A stretch of DNA of 64,000 nucleotides from Polaribacter sp. BM10 (GTDB taxonomy: Bacteria; Bacteroidota; Bacteroidia; Flavobacteriales; Flavobacteriaceae), in NCBI RefSeq assembly GCF_002005425.1, contig NZ_CP019704.1:992001-1056000 (forward strand), given 5' to 3'. The position numbers and the translations under genes were made by a program. The notes under the pieces are model-generated. The model was not told the origin of the DNA, ran no database searches, and saw only the letters and a program-made list of their open reading frames with translations. Shown here piece after piece: positions 16,410 through 25,031 of this stretch (position 1 is the first letter of the stretch; the number at the start of each line of letters is the position of its first letter).

Positions 16410-17536
16410 GTTTATTTAATGTATATCCATTATTCGATATCACTCCTGTAAAAGCTAAAGGTGTATATGTTTTTGATGAAAACGATACAAAATATTTAGA
16501 TTTATACGGTGGTCATGCAGTAATATCTATTGGGCATTCGCATCCAAAATATGTAGCGGCAATATCAGAACAAGTTTCTAAATTGGGTTTTTATAGCAAC
16601 TCGATTCAGAATCCGCTACAAAAGGCATTGGCAGAAAAATTAGTTTCGTTTTCTGGTTGCCCAGATTATGAATTATTTTTATGTAATTCTGGTGCAGAGG
16701 CTAATGAAAATGCTTTAAAACTAGCCTCTTTTCATAACCAAAAGAAAAAAGTTATTGCATTTAAAAACGGATTTCACGGTAGAACTTCTGCAGCAGTTGC
16801 GGCAACAGACAACGCAAAAATTATAGCACCAATTAACGCACAACAAGAGGTAGAAATTTTAGAATTAGGCGATTTAGTTGCCTTAGAAAAAGCATTAGCT
16901 AAAAACGATGTTTGTGCAGTAATTATAGAATGTATACAAGGTGTTGGTGGTTTAGATGAAAGTAATACCGCTTTTTATAAAGGCGTAGATCTTTTATGTA
17001 AAAAATACAATACTTGTTTTATTGCTGATGAAGTACAATCTGGATTTGGAAGAACAGGAGATTTTTTTGCTTTTCAAAAATACAATGTAACACCAGATAT
17101 AATTTCAATTGCAAAAGGTATGGGAAACGGCTTTCCTATAGGTGGTATTTTAATTCATAAAAATATTAAAGCTTCTTATGGTTTATTGGGTACAACTTTT
17201 GGCGGAAACCATTTAGCATCGGTTGCTTCTTCAACTGTTTTAGAAGTTATAGAAGAAGAAAACTTAATGCAAAACGTCAAAGAAATTTCTGCTTATTTTA
17301 TAGAAAAAGCAAAAGAAATCTCTGAAATTAAAAATATTAAAGGTCGTGGTTTAATGCTTGGTTTAGAGTTTGATTTTCCGATTGCAGAACTGCGTAAGAA
17401 ATTAATTTTTAATCAACAGATATTTACAGGTAGCGCAAAAAATCCTAATTTATTAAGAATCTTACCACCTTTAACAATTAAAAAAGAACACGTTAACGCA
17501 TTTTTTAATGCTTTAAAAATAGAATTATCATGCTAA
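16406..17536 (+). CDS. argD: N-acyl-ornithine aminotransferase (acetylornithine aminotransferase family)
   Basis: A 376-residue class-III PLP aminotransferase. Landmarks: CNSGAEANENALKLA (93-107), the Asp of IADEVQSGFGRTG (206-218) and the PLP lysine Lys237 in SIAKGMGNGFPIGG. It converts N-acylglutamate semialdehyde to N-acylornithine. It overlaps proC by 4 bp and the next gene by 7 bp, so translation is coupled. Confidence 0.94.
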   Translation: MSLFNVYPLFDITPVKAKGVYVFDENDTKYLDLYGGHAVISIGHSHPKYVAAISEQVSKLGFYSNSIQNPLQKALAEKLVSFSGCPDYELFLCNSGAEANENALKLASFHNQKKKVIAFKNGFHGRTSAAVAATDNAKIIAPINAQQEVEILELGDLVALEKALAKNDVCAVIIECIQGVGGLDESNTAFYKGVDLLCKKYNTCFIADEVQSGFGRTGDFFAFQKYNVTPDIISIAKGMGNGFPIGGILIHKNIKASYGLLGTTFGGNHLASVASSTVLEVIEEENLMQNVKEISAYFIEKAKEISEIKNIKGRGLMLGLEFDFPIAELRKKLIFNQQIFTGSAKNPNLLRILPPLTIKKEHVNAFFNALKIELSC

Positions 17537-18468
17537 ATTATACTTCTATCGATGATATAGAAAATATAAATTCTTGGATTAAAGAAGCTCAAGAAATAAA
17601 GGCAAATCCTTTAAAAAATAAAGATTTAGGTAAAAATAAAACTTTAGGTTTATTATTTTTTAATTCTAGTTTACGTACACGTTTAAGCACGCAAAAAGCA
17701 GCTTTAAATTTAGGAATGGATCCGATTGTAATGAACGTTTCTGGCGATGCTTGGGGAATTGAGTTTGGAGACGGTACAATTATGAATGGTAATACTGCAG
17801 AACACATTAAAGAAGCAGCAGCTGTTGTTTCTCAATATTGCGATATTATTGCGGTAAGAGCTTTTCCGGGTTTAATAGATAAAGAAAAAGACGAATCTGA
17901 ACAAATCTTAAAGTCTTTTGTAGAATTCGCTTCTGTACCAATTGTTAGTATGGAAAGTGCAACTGGTCATCCGCTACAAGGCTTAACAGATGCAATTACT
18001 ATTGAAGAATTTTCAACTAAAAAGAAACCCAAAGTAGTTTTAAGTTGGGCACCACATATTAAGGCTTTACCACATGCAGTTGCAAATAGTTTTACGCAAG
18101 CAATGCATAAAATGAATGTTGATTTTGTAATTGCAAATCCTAAAGGATACAATTTAAGCAAAGAAATTACTAAAAACACTCCTGTTTACCACAACCAAGA
18201 AGAAGCATTTAAAGACGCCGATTTTGTATACACAAAAAACTGGAGCTCTTATGAATCTTATGGCGAGGTTTTAGATGTAGAAAATAACTGGACCATTACT
18301 AAAGATAAAATAGGTGATGCAAAATTTATGCATTGTCTACCTGTTAGAAGAAATCTTGTTGTAGAAGATGCTGTGTTAGATTCTGATGCTTCTTTGGTAA
18401 TAGAACAAGCTAACAACAGAACATATGCAGCGCAATTAGTTTTGAAAAAAATTCTAGAAAATGCTTAA
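17530..18468 (+). CDS. argF': N-acyl-L-ornithine carbamoyltransferase (ArgF' type)
   Basis: A 312-residue transcarbamylase. The carbamoyl-phosphate motif is SSLRTR (46-51), and HPLQGLTD begins at 147. Bacteroidota use N-acetyl- or N-succinyl-ornithine instead of free ornithine. The absence of argJ and the deacylase gene two genes downstream (argE, after argB) fit that route. The residue that separates acetyl from succinyl substrate (Glu versus Pro, from memory) lies around 88-92, where this protein has NTAEH, so specificity is not settled. It overlaps argD and argB. Confidence 0.88.
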   Translation: MLNYTSIDDIENINSWIKEAQEIKANPLKNKDLGKNKTLGLLFFNSSLRTRLSTQKAALNLGMDPIVMNVSGDAWGIEFGDGTIMNGNTAEHIKEAAAVVSQYCDIIAVRAFPGLIDKEKDESEQILKSFVEFASVPIVSMESATGHPLQGLTDAITIEEFSTKKKPKVVLSWAPHIKALPHAVANSFTQAMHKMNVDFVIANPKGYNLSKEITKNTPVYHNQEEAFKDADFVYTKNWSSYESYGEVLDVENNWTITKDKIGDAKFMHCLPVRRNLVVEDAVLDSDASLVIEQANNRTYAAQLVLKKILENA

Positions 18469-19243
18469 AGAAAAACTATCAATCATAAAAATTGGAGGAA
18501 ACATTATCGAAGATGAAACATCTTTGGCTGCTTTCTTAAAACTTTTTTCCAATTTAGAAGGGAATAAAATTTTAGTTCACGGTGGTGGTAAACGAGCTAC
18601 AAGTGTTGCGTCTAAACTAGGAATAACTTCTAAAATGATTGATGGTAGACGAATTACCGATGCCGAAACTTTAGAAGTTATTACTATGGTTTATGGTGGT
18701 TTAGTTAACAAAAATATTGTTGCAAAACTACAAGCTTTACAAGTAGATGCAATTGGTTTAACTGGTGCAGACATTAATAGTATTAAATCTAATAAAAGAC
18801 CTATCAAAAAAATAGATTTTGGTTATGTTGGTGATGTTAAAGAAATAGCCTCTAACTCTATAGATAAATTAATTAAAGCAGATTTTACACCTGTATTTTG
18901 TGCAATTACGCACGATGGAAATGGACAATTATTAAACACAAATGCAGATACAATTGCAAGTACAATTGGTGTTGGTATGAGCAAAATTTATGACACATCT
19001 ATTTACTATTGTTTTGAATTGAATGGTGTTTTACAAGATTTTTCTGATAAAGAATCAGTAATAAAAAATATCGATTCTGAAACATATCAAAATTTACTAA
19101 AAAATGGAATTATCTCAGACGGAATGATTCCGAAATTAGACAATTGTTTTGATGCTCTACAAAATGGTGTCCAAAAAGTTCATATTGGCAATACAGCCAT
19201 GTTCACTAAAGAAAACAACAACTTCACAACTATAACTTTATAA
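18461..19243 (+). CDS. argB: Acetylglutamate kinase
   Basis: A 260-residue amino-acid kinase. Landmarks are KIGGNIIED at the N-terminus, the glycine loop HGGGKRATS (about 40-48), NADTIAS and the C-terminal GMIPKLDNC motif. It phosphorylates N-acylglutamate. No N-terminal helix typical of arginine-inhibited hexameric kinases is evident, so feedback control may lie elsewhere, e.g. at transcription through the leader. Overlaps argF' by 8 bp and shares its last base with argE. Confidence 0.94.
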   Translation: MLKEKLSIIKIGGNIIEDETSLAAFLKLFSNLEGNKILVHGGGKRATSVASKLGITSKMIDGRRITDAETLEVITMVYGGLVNKNIVAKLQALQVDAIGLTGADINSIKSNKRPIKKIDFGYVGDVKEIASNSIDKLIKADFTPVFCAITHDGNGQLLNTNADTIASTIGVGMSKIYDTSIYYCFELNGVLQDFSDKESVIKNIDSETYQNLLKNGIISDGMIPKLDNCFDALQNGVQKVHIGNTAMFTKENNNFTTITL

Positions 19244-20313
19244 TGATTTCTATTGAAAAATTAACAGAAAAAGCAATATCACTTTTAAAAAATCTGATTG
19301 AAACACAATCATTTTCATCCGAAGAAGACCAAACAGCAACTCTAATAGAAAATTGGTTTAAAGAGTTTGAAATTCCTTTTAAAAGAACAAAAAACAATGT
19401 TTGGGCAACCAATAAATATTTTGATGATAACAAACCTACATTACTATTAAACTCGCATCACGACACTGTAAAGCCAAACTCGGCTTACACAAACGACCCT
19501 TTTAAAGCTTTTGTAAAAGATGGTAAATTATTTGGTTTAGGTGCTAACGATGCTGGCGGTTGTTTGGTTTCTTTAATGGCAACTTTTACAAAATTTTACG
19601 CTTTAGAAAATTTAAAATATAATTTAGTTATTGTTGCGTCTGCAGAAGAAGAAAGCTCTGGACCAAACGGATTAAATAGTATGTTGCCAATAATACCGCA
19701 TATAGATGTTGCTATTGTTGGTGAGCCAACATTAATGAATTTAGCAGTGGCAGAAAAAGGATTGGTAGTTTTTGATGCAGTAGTAAAAGGAACTCCAAGT
19801 CATGCAGCTCATCCAAATAATGACAATTCAATTTACAATACAATAGAAGTTTTACAGTGGTTTAAAGATTTTAAATTCGAGAAATCTTCGGAAGCTTTAG
19901 GCGATGTAAAAATGACAGTAACTCAAATAAATGCAGGCAAACAACACAATGTTGTACCTGCGCATGTAGATTTAGTTGTAGATGTTCGTGTAAACGATGC
20001 GTATTCAAATCAAGAAATTGCAGATATTTTACAAAACCAATCTCCTTGTACAGAGATAAAACCTAGAAGTTTACGATTAAATTCATCTTCAATATCTTTA
20101 AATCACGAATTAGTAAAAGCAGGTATAGCAATGGGAAGAGAAACTTATGGTTCTCCTACCCTATCAGACCAATCTGTGTTAAGTTGCCAATCTTTAAAAT
20201 TAGGACCTGGCGATAGCACGCGTTCTCACTCTGCAAATGAATTTATATATGTTGCAGAAATTGAAGAAGGAATACAGATTTATATCGAATTACTAAATAA
20301 TGTAATTGTTTAA
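19243..20313 (+). CDS. argE: M20-family deacylase, N-acyl-citrulline/ornithine (ArgE)
   Basis: A 356-residue M20 zinc peptidase-fold protein. Metal ligands are visible in NSHHDTVKPN, in GANDAGGC (bridging Asp) and in SAEEESSGPNG. In the acylated pathway it removes the acyl group from N-acylcitrulline (or N-acylornithine). It begins on the last base of argB. The gap to argH holds an inverted repeat element. Confidence 0.92.
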   Translation: MISIEKLTEKAISLLKNLIETQSFSSEEDQTATLIENWFKEFEIPFKRTKNNVWATNKYFDDNKPTLLLNSHHDTVKPNSAYTNDPFKAFVKDGKLFGLGANDAGGCLVSLMATFTKFYALENLKYNLVIVASAEEESSGPNGLNSMLPIIPHIDVAIVGEPTLMNLAVAEKGLVVFDAVVKGTPSHAAHPNNDNSIYNTIEVLQWFKDFKFEKSSEALGDVKMTVTQINAGKQHNVVPAHVDLVVDVRVNDAYSNQEIADILQNQSPCTEIKPRSLRLNSSSISLNHELVKAGIAMGRETYGSPTLSDQSVLSCQSLKLGPGDSTRSHSANEFIYVAEIEEGIQIYIELLNNVIV

Positions 20314-20324
20314 AATTATATAAT

Positions 20325-20398
20325 CGTCATTACGAAAGAATATGACGAAGTTATCTCTTCATTAATGATATGATTACTTCAATACATTCGCAATGACA
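20325..20398. repeat. Degenerate dispersed inverted repeat between argE and argH
   Basis: GTCATTACGA (20326-20335) pairs with TCGCAATGAC (20388-20397) with one wobble, and the inner arms GAAGTTATCTC and GATTACTTC also partly pair. The phrase CGTCATTGCGA...GAAGCAATCTC is, from memory, a very common dispersed repeat of Bacteroidota; this looks like a decayed copy. Confidence 0.5.
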
Positions 20399-20414
20399 AC
20401 AAAAAATAAAAATT

Positions 20415-21692
20415 ATGAAACTTTGGGATAAAGGGTTTTCAATAGACAAACAAATAGAAAATTTTACAGTTGGTAATGATAGAGAAATTGACATTCATAT
20501 TGCAAAATATGATGTACAAGCTTCTTTGGCCCACGCAATAATGCTAGAATCTATAGGAATTATTTCTACGGATGAATTAAAAGACCTTAAAAAAGGTTTA
20601 GAAGAACTGGCAAAAGATATAGAAAACGGAACATTTGTGATAGAACCTTCTTTTGAAGATGTACATTCTAAAATCGAATGGGAATTAACCAACAAGTTAG
20701 GTGAAGTCGGTAAAAAAATTCATACAGCTCGTTCTAGAAATGATCAAGTTTTAGTGGCTTTACATTTATATTATAAAGAAAATTTAGCCATTGTAAATGA
20801 TAAAGTAAAAGTTCTATTTGATACGTTATTAAATTTAGCTGATACACATAAAGAATCATTATTACCTGGTTATACACATTTACAAGTTGCAATGCCATCA
20901 TCTTTTGGGTTGTGGTTTTCTGCTTATGCAGAGTTATTAATTGATGATGTTTACGTTTTAAATGCAGTTTCTAAAGTTGTAGATCAAAATCCTTTAGGTT
21001 CTGCTGCTGGTTATGGTTCTTCTTTTCCTATAGATAGAGAGTTAACCACTAAAGAATTAGATTTTGCAACATTAAAATACAATGTTGTAGCTGCACAATT
21101 AAGTCGTGGTAAAAGTGAACGTTCTATTGCTGCTGCTTTGGGCGGATTGTGTAATACAATGGCTCGTTTTGCGATGGATGTTTGTTTGTATATGAGTCAG
21201 AATTTTGGTTTTATCACTTTTCCTGATGAATTAACTACAGGAAGCAGCATTATGCCTCACAAAAAAAATCCTGATGTTTTTGAATTGATCCGTGGAAAAT
21301 GTAATAAAATTCAGGCTTTGCATTCAGAAATGTTATTGATTACAAATAATTTACCAACAGGTTATCATAGAGATTTTCAATTATTAAAAGAAAATATTAT
21401 TGCTGCTTTTGAAGATGTAAAAGACATTTTAGACATTTTTAATTATGCGATACAACAAGTGATTGTAAAGGATATCGATTTAAATGACGAAAAGTATCAA
21501 TATTTATTTACCGTAGATTCTATTAATAATTTGGTAGTAGAAGGCATGTCTTTTAGAGAAGCTTATCAAAAAATTGGCGGTCAAGTTCAAGAAGGAACTT
21601 ACAAACCAGATTTAGGAAAACAACATTCGCATGTTGGAAGTATCCATAATTTATCCTTAGAAAAAATTAGAGAAAAATATCCTAAAAAATAA
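20415..21692 (+). CDS. argH: Argininosuccinate lyase
   Basis: A 425-residue enzyme of the fumarase/aspartase superfamily. The signature GSSIMPHKKNPD (about 276-287) carries the catalytic loop, and HTARSRNDQV is the substrate-binding segment. It cleaves argininosuccinate to arginine and fumarate, completing the pathway. It is the last gene of the operon, followed by a strong terminator. Confidence 0.96.
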   Translation: MKLWDKGFSIDKQIENFTVGNDREIDIHIAKYDVQASLAHAIMLESIGIISTDELKDLKKGLEELAKDIENGTFVIEPSFEDVHSKIEWELTNKLGEVGKKIHTARSRNDQVLVALHLYYKENLAIVNDKVKVLFDTLLNLADTHKESLLPGYTHLQVAMPSSFGLWFSAYAELLIDDVYVLNAVSKVVDQNPLGSAAGYGSSFPIDRELTTKELDFATLKYNVVAAQLSRGKSERSIAAALGGLCNTMARFAMDVCLYMSQNFGFITFPDELTTGSSIMPHKKNPDVFELIRGKCNKIQALHSEMLLITNNLPTGYHRDFQLLKENIIAAFEDVKDILDIFNYAIQQVIVKDIDLNDEKYQYLFTVDSINNLVVEGMSFREAYQKIGGQVQEGTYKPDLGKQHSHVGSIHNLSLEKIREKYPKK

Positions 21693-21700
21693 TTAAAAAA

Positions 21701-21735
21701 AAACCTTGTTCACTAAATGTAAACAAGGTTTTTTT
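21701..21735. terminator. Bidirectional terminator argH / porin-like gene
   Basis: AAACCTTGTT (21701-21710) pairs perfectly with AACAAGGTTT (21722-21731) around an 11-base loop, with A-run before and T-run after, so it can serve both convergent genes. Confidence 0.85.
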
Positions 21736-21751
21736 TAATTTTAAATGTATT

Positions 21752-22348
21752 TTATAAATAGAAATTTACACCAATACTTAAACTAAAAGCATCACCAAAA
21801 GATACTTCTTTAGAAGTGATGGCGTACCATAAATAGGTTTCTACAGTACCTACTTCTGCATAAAAATCTGCTCCGTTAAAAATTTTCTTATTTTTAAATT
21901 CTTGATGTACTAATCCGCCACCAAAAAGTGTAAAATGAAATGCGTTTGGCACGTAATAATCTTCTGGATAAATACTAGGCAGAGAGGTAAACGAATTTGT
22001 ACCAATTTCGTATGATAATGCAAAACCTGCAATTGGTGTAATTGTTAAGTTTTCGCTTATTTTTTTTCTATAAATAGGAAACGTATTTTTGATTGTTAAT
22101 AAATGAATTCTGTCTGCTTTAGAAACGGATTCTGGCACATAACCATATAATAATTCTGTGTATAAAACTTTATCAAATAATTGATAACCGGCACCTAAAG
22201 AAATCATACCAATATTACCTGCAAATTGTGCTTTTACATAATCTGGCACATACCAAGATTTATTATTAACCGTTTTTTGTTCTTGTGCTATTGTTTTACC
22301 AACAAACATTATTAGCATTACTGCCGTAAATAATTGTTTAATTTTCAT
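21752..22348 (-). CDS. Exported protein, probable small outer-membrane beta-barrel
   Basis: A 198-residue protein with a signal peptide ending about TIAQ (residue 22). The rest alternates polar and aromatic/hydrophobic residues (e.g. GMISLGAGYQLFDKVLYTELLYGYVP) and ends in an aromatic-rich strand SLSIGVNFYL, as expected for an outer-membrane barrel of about eight strands. I do not recognise the family. It starts 1 bp from the stop of the metallophosphoesterase gene and is likely co-transcribed with it. Confidence 0.6.
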   Translation of the reverse strand: MKIKQLFTAVMLIMFVGKTIAQEQKTVNNKSWYVPDYVKAQFAGNIGMISLGAGYQLFDKVLYTELLYGYVPESVSKADRIHLLTIKNTFPIYRKKISENLTITPIAGFALSYEIGTNSFTSLPSIYPEDYYVPNAFHFTLFGGGLVHQEFKNKKIFNGADFYAEVGTVETYLWYAITSKEVSFGDAFSLSIGVNFYL

Positions 22349-22349
22349 G

Positions 22350-23144
22350 TTACTTTAATTCTATAAGTTCAATATCAAAACTGTCTTGTTGTACGCTAAT
22401 AATTCCGTATTCTGGTTTTTTAAGTGCCGGAATTACTAAATAGTTTACATCACCTTCTTCATAAAAATACCCGTGTGTATGGCCATGCACAGAAAGTGCA
22501 ACATTATTTTCTTTTAAAATAGTATTGTACTGGTTTTTCATTTCGTCTGGTAAATCATTACTAACAACAATAGGAATGTGAGAAAAAGAAAATACTTGGT
22601 TGTAATTTGCATTGTCACTTAACTCGTTAGACAACCATTCAAAATCAGGATCTTTATTGCTTTCCCAAATAATATCGTCAAACATTACAAACTTGTTGTT
22701 ATTAAATTCGAAAGAGTAATTGTAATCTCCAAACATTTCTTTGTAAATCAATGCTCCGTTAGAATTATAATCATGATTACCAATTACAGTAAAATAAGGT
22801 TTGTTTAAATTTTTCATGATATCATAAAAAATTTCAAACTCTTTTAAAAGTGCTTGATCTGCAATATCACCACCAAAAACAACAAAAGCAATATCTTTTC
22901 TATTATTAATATCTTCTACTACAGATCTTAAGTTATTATAGAAATAATGAACATCTGTAATAAAAGCAAATTTAAAATCTTGATTATTTTGCTCTAGTTC
23001 TGCTAAAAGTTTTAAGTTTTTTGCTGTTGTATTTTTTTCTGAACTATTTACACCTGCTTCATACACACTGTATTCAAAAAGATTTTCGCAAGCAATAAAT
23101 ATTGTAATAATGCTTAATAGCATTACTAGTTTAAAATTTTTCAT
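22350..23144 (-). CDS. Calcineurin-like metallophosphoesterase lipoprotein
   Basis: A 264-residue protein with a lipoprotein signal (TIFIAC, Cys19). All the metal-binding motifs of the calcineurin-like family are visible: DVHY (about 65-68), GGDIAD (91-96), GNHD (121-124), SHIP and GHTHG. It is probably a membrane-anchored phosphodiesterase or phosphatase facing the periplasm or outside; the substrate is unknown. It forms a two-gene unit with the barrel protein. Confidence 0.82.
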   Translation of the reverse strand: MKNFKLVMLLSIITIFIACENLFEYSVYEAGVNSSEKNTTAKNLKLLAELEQNNQDFKFAFITDVHYFYNNLRSVVEDINNRKDIAFVVFGGDIADQALLKEFEIFYDIMKNLNKPYFTVIGNHDYNSNGALIYKEMFGDYNYSFEFNNNKFVMFDDIIWESNKDPDFEWLSNELSDNANYNQVFSFSHIPIVVSNDLPDEMKNQYNTILKENNVALSVHGHTHGYFYEEGDVNYLVIPALKKPEYGIISVQQDSFDIELIELK

Positions 23145-23251
23145 TTTATTAAATTAATATATGATTTTATAAATGTTTAATTCATTAACAATTCTAATAG
23201 ACGGTGCTATTAAAAAAACTTACAGAATTAAAAGTAAAGTTATGTACGCTG

Positions 23252-23665
23252 TTATTCTCCGGAATAACTTACAAAGTTTCTTGGGGTTTCGTACAACGTA
23301 ATTTTTAAATCTAAATTAGTTGGTAATAACTTTCTTAACTTATTGTAGGTAACAACACAAATGTTTTCTGCTGTTGGGTTTAATTCTTTAAATTCGGGTA
23401 CTTCTAAATTTAAATTTTTATGATCGAAACAGTCTTCAATTTCAGATTTTATGTGATTTCTTAAAATTCCTAAATCGTAAACATAACCAGTTTCTTTATC
23501 AATTTCACCAGTTAAAGAAACAATTAACTCGTAATTATGACCATGAAAATTAGGATTACTGCATTTACTAAAAACTTCGAAGTTTTTATCGTCACTCCAA
23601 TCTTTTCTGTACAATCTATGTGCAGCGTTAAAATGTGCTTTTCTATGAACTGTAACTTTAGGCAT
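23252..23665 (-). CDS. queD: 6-carboxy-tetrahydropterin synthase / 6-pyruvoyl-tetrahydropterin synthase family
   Basis: A 137-residue QueD/PTPS-fold enzyme. Zinc ligands are visible in HFNAAHRL (12-19) and HGHNYEL (41-47); the catalytic Cys lies in SKCSNPNF. It makes 6-carboxytetrahydropterin from dihydroneopterin triphosphate in queuosine synthesis, though folate/pterin roles are possible in this family. Its start lies 8 bp inside the upstream idi gene. Confidence 0.9.
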   Translation of the reverse strand: MPKVTVHRKAHFNAAHRLYRKDWSDDKNFEVFSKCSNPNFHGHNYELIVSLTGEIDKETGYVYDLGILRNHIKSEIEDCFDHKNLNLEVPEFKELNPTAENICVVTYNKLRKLLPTNLDLKITLYETPRNFVSYSGE

Positions 23666-24176
23666 TTGTTAGTTTTTCGTAAGAATTATCAAAAATAATT
23701 TTAAACCACTCTGTATAATTCGTAGGGTTTTCTTCGATGTCTTTTTTAACATCATCTAATAACATCCATTTATAAGCTTCTACTTCTTCTTTATTTATGT
23801 TGGGTGCATCATTATACTTACCAACCATAACATGGTCTAATTCATGTTCTGTTAAGCCGTTATCAAAAGGTGCTTTATAAATAAAAGAAAAAACTTCTTT
23901 TATATCTGTTACAAACCCCATTTCTTCTTGCAATCTTCTTTTACCAGCTTCTAGGTTAGTTTCTCCTTCTCTTTGATGTGAACAACAAGTGTTTGTCCAT
24001 AACAATGGCGAGTGATATTTAGATGCTGCTCTTTGTTGTAGCATTAACTCTCCGTTATCATTAAAAACAAAAACAGAAAAAGCTCTATGTAACAATGCCT
24101 TTTCATGTGCTTCTATTTTTTCCATTAAGCCTATTTGCTTATCGTTTTGGTCTACTAAAATTACTTGTTCTTTCAT
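23658..24176 (-). CDS. idi: Isopentenyl-diphosphate delta-isomerase, type 1
   Basis: A Nudix-fold isomerase. The signature TNTCCSHQREGET (catalytic Cys and metal histidine) and the glutamate-rich ERRLQEEMGF-like Nudix helix are present. An ORF extends ten codons further upstream, but that extension is hydrophobic, and the Met at 24176 (MKEQVILVD) matches the usual family start, giving 172 residues. It interconverts IPP and DMAPP for isoprenoids. It overlaps queD by 8 bp. Confidence 0.9.
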   Translation of the reverse strand: MKEQVILVDQNDKQIGLMEKIEAHEKALLHRAFSVFVFNDNGELMLQQRAASKYHSPLLWTNTCCSHQREGETNLEAGKRRLQEEMGFVTDIKEVFSFIYKAPFDNGLTEHELDHVMVGKYNDAPNINKEEVEAYKWMLLDDVKKDIEENPTNYTEWFKIIFDNSYEKLTNA

Positions 24177-24265
24177 TATTGCAAAAATAAGGAATACAAG
24201 TATCAATAAATCATAAAATTTGATTAAAAACTATAAGATTTTTCTATTCTTTTATATTGATGATT

Positions 24266-24273
24266 TATATTTG
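24266..24273 (+). promoter_or_regulatory. -7 promoter element of the cyclophilin lipoprotein gene
   Basis: TATATTTG matches TAnnTTTG exactly. The implied transcript start near 24280 favours the ATG at 24298 over the upstream ATGs at 24220 and 24283. Confidence 0.45.
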
Positions 24274-24297
24274 ACATTTAAAATGAACTTTTACTCT

Positions 24298-24987
24298 ATG
24301 AAATTTTACTATAAGTTATTATTTTTTATCGCTTTATCTTCTCTATATTATTGCAGTAATTCTGAAATTAAAAATGATAAGAAAAAAACTAAAACAAACA
24401 TCAAACAAATTGTAGAAAAGAAAGTAGAAAAGCGTTGGGATAGTTTAAACAAAACAAATGTTGAAGCTTTTTTTACAGAATATGGCAAGCAGAACAAAGA
24501 GAACAAAGTCATCATAAAAACCAAATTTGGTAATATTAAACTTCGTTTGTACGATGATGTGCCTATACACAGAGCTAATTTTATCTTTTTAACAAAACTT
24601 AAATATTTTAATACAACAGTAATTTATCGAGTAGCAAGAAACTTTGTAATTCAAGGCGGTAACTCAGATGAAACTTATACACATAATCAAAGAAGATTAT
24701 ACGGCAATTATTTAATTAAACCCGAATTTAAAAGTAACCGAAAGCATAAATATGGTGCTTTAGCAGCTGCAAGACAGTGGGAAAAAAATCCGAATAAATT
24801 ATCGAGTCCTTTTGAATTTTACATGGTACATAATAGAAACGGTGCACATCATTTAAACAACGAACATACTGTTTTTGGTGAAGTAATTTCTGGTTTCGAC
24901 ACATTAGATAAAATTTCTAGAGTAAAAGTTGGTGTAGATGAATGGCCTGTTGAAGATATTAAAATGACAATAGAAATTTTAGATTGA
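24298..24987 (+). CDS. Cyclophilin-type peptidyl-prolyl isomerase lipoprotein
   Basis: From the ATG at 24298 the protein begins with a lipoprotein signal peptide (MKFYYKLLFFIALSSLYYC), so this start is preferred to the longer frame from 24220. A charged helix follows, then a cyclophilin domain with VIYRVARNFVIQGG, FEFYMVHN and LNNEHTVFGEV. The domain catalyses proline cis-trans isomerisation and probably helps fold periplasmic or outer-membrane proteins. Confidence 0.85.
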   Translation: MKFYYKLLFFIALSSLYYCSNSEIKNDKKKTKTNIKQIVEKKVEKRWDSLNKTNVEAFFTEYGKQNKENKVIIKTKFGNIKLRLYDDVPIHRANFIFLTKLKYFNTTVIYRVARNFVIQGGNSDETYTHNQRRLYGNYLIKPEFKSNRKHKYGALAAARQWEKNPNKLSSPFEFYMVHNRNGAHHLNNEHTVFGEVISGFDTLDKISRVKVGVDEWPVEDIKMTIEILD

Positions 24988-25014
24988 TATTTCTCTTTGT
25001 AAAACCTATCTTTG
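24984..25014 (+). promoter_or_regulatory. Promoter of prfC
   Basis: TTG (24984-24986), a 20-nt spacer and TATCTTTG (25007-25014) match the Bacteroidota -33/-7 promoter. The transcript would start near 25020, 12 nt before the prfC ATG. Confidence 0.5.
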
Positions 25015-25031
25015 CACCTCAAATTTTGTAG

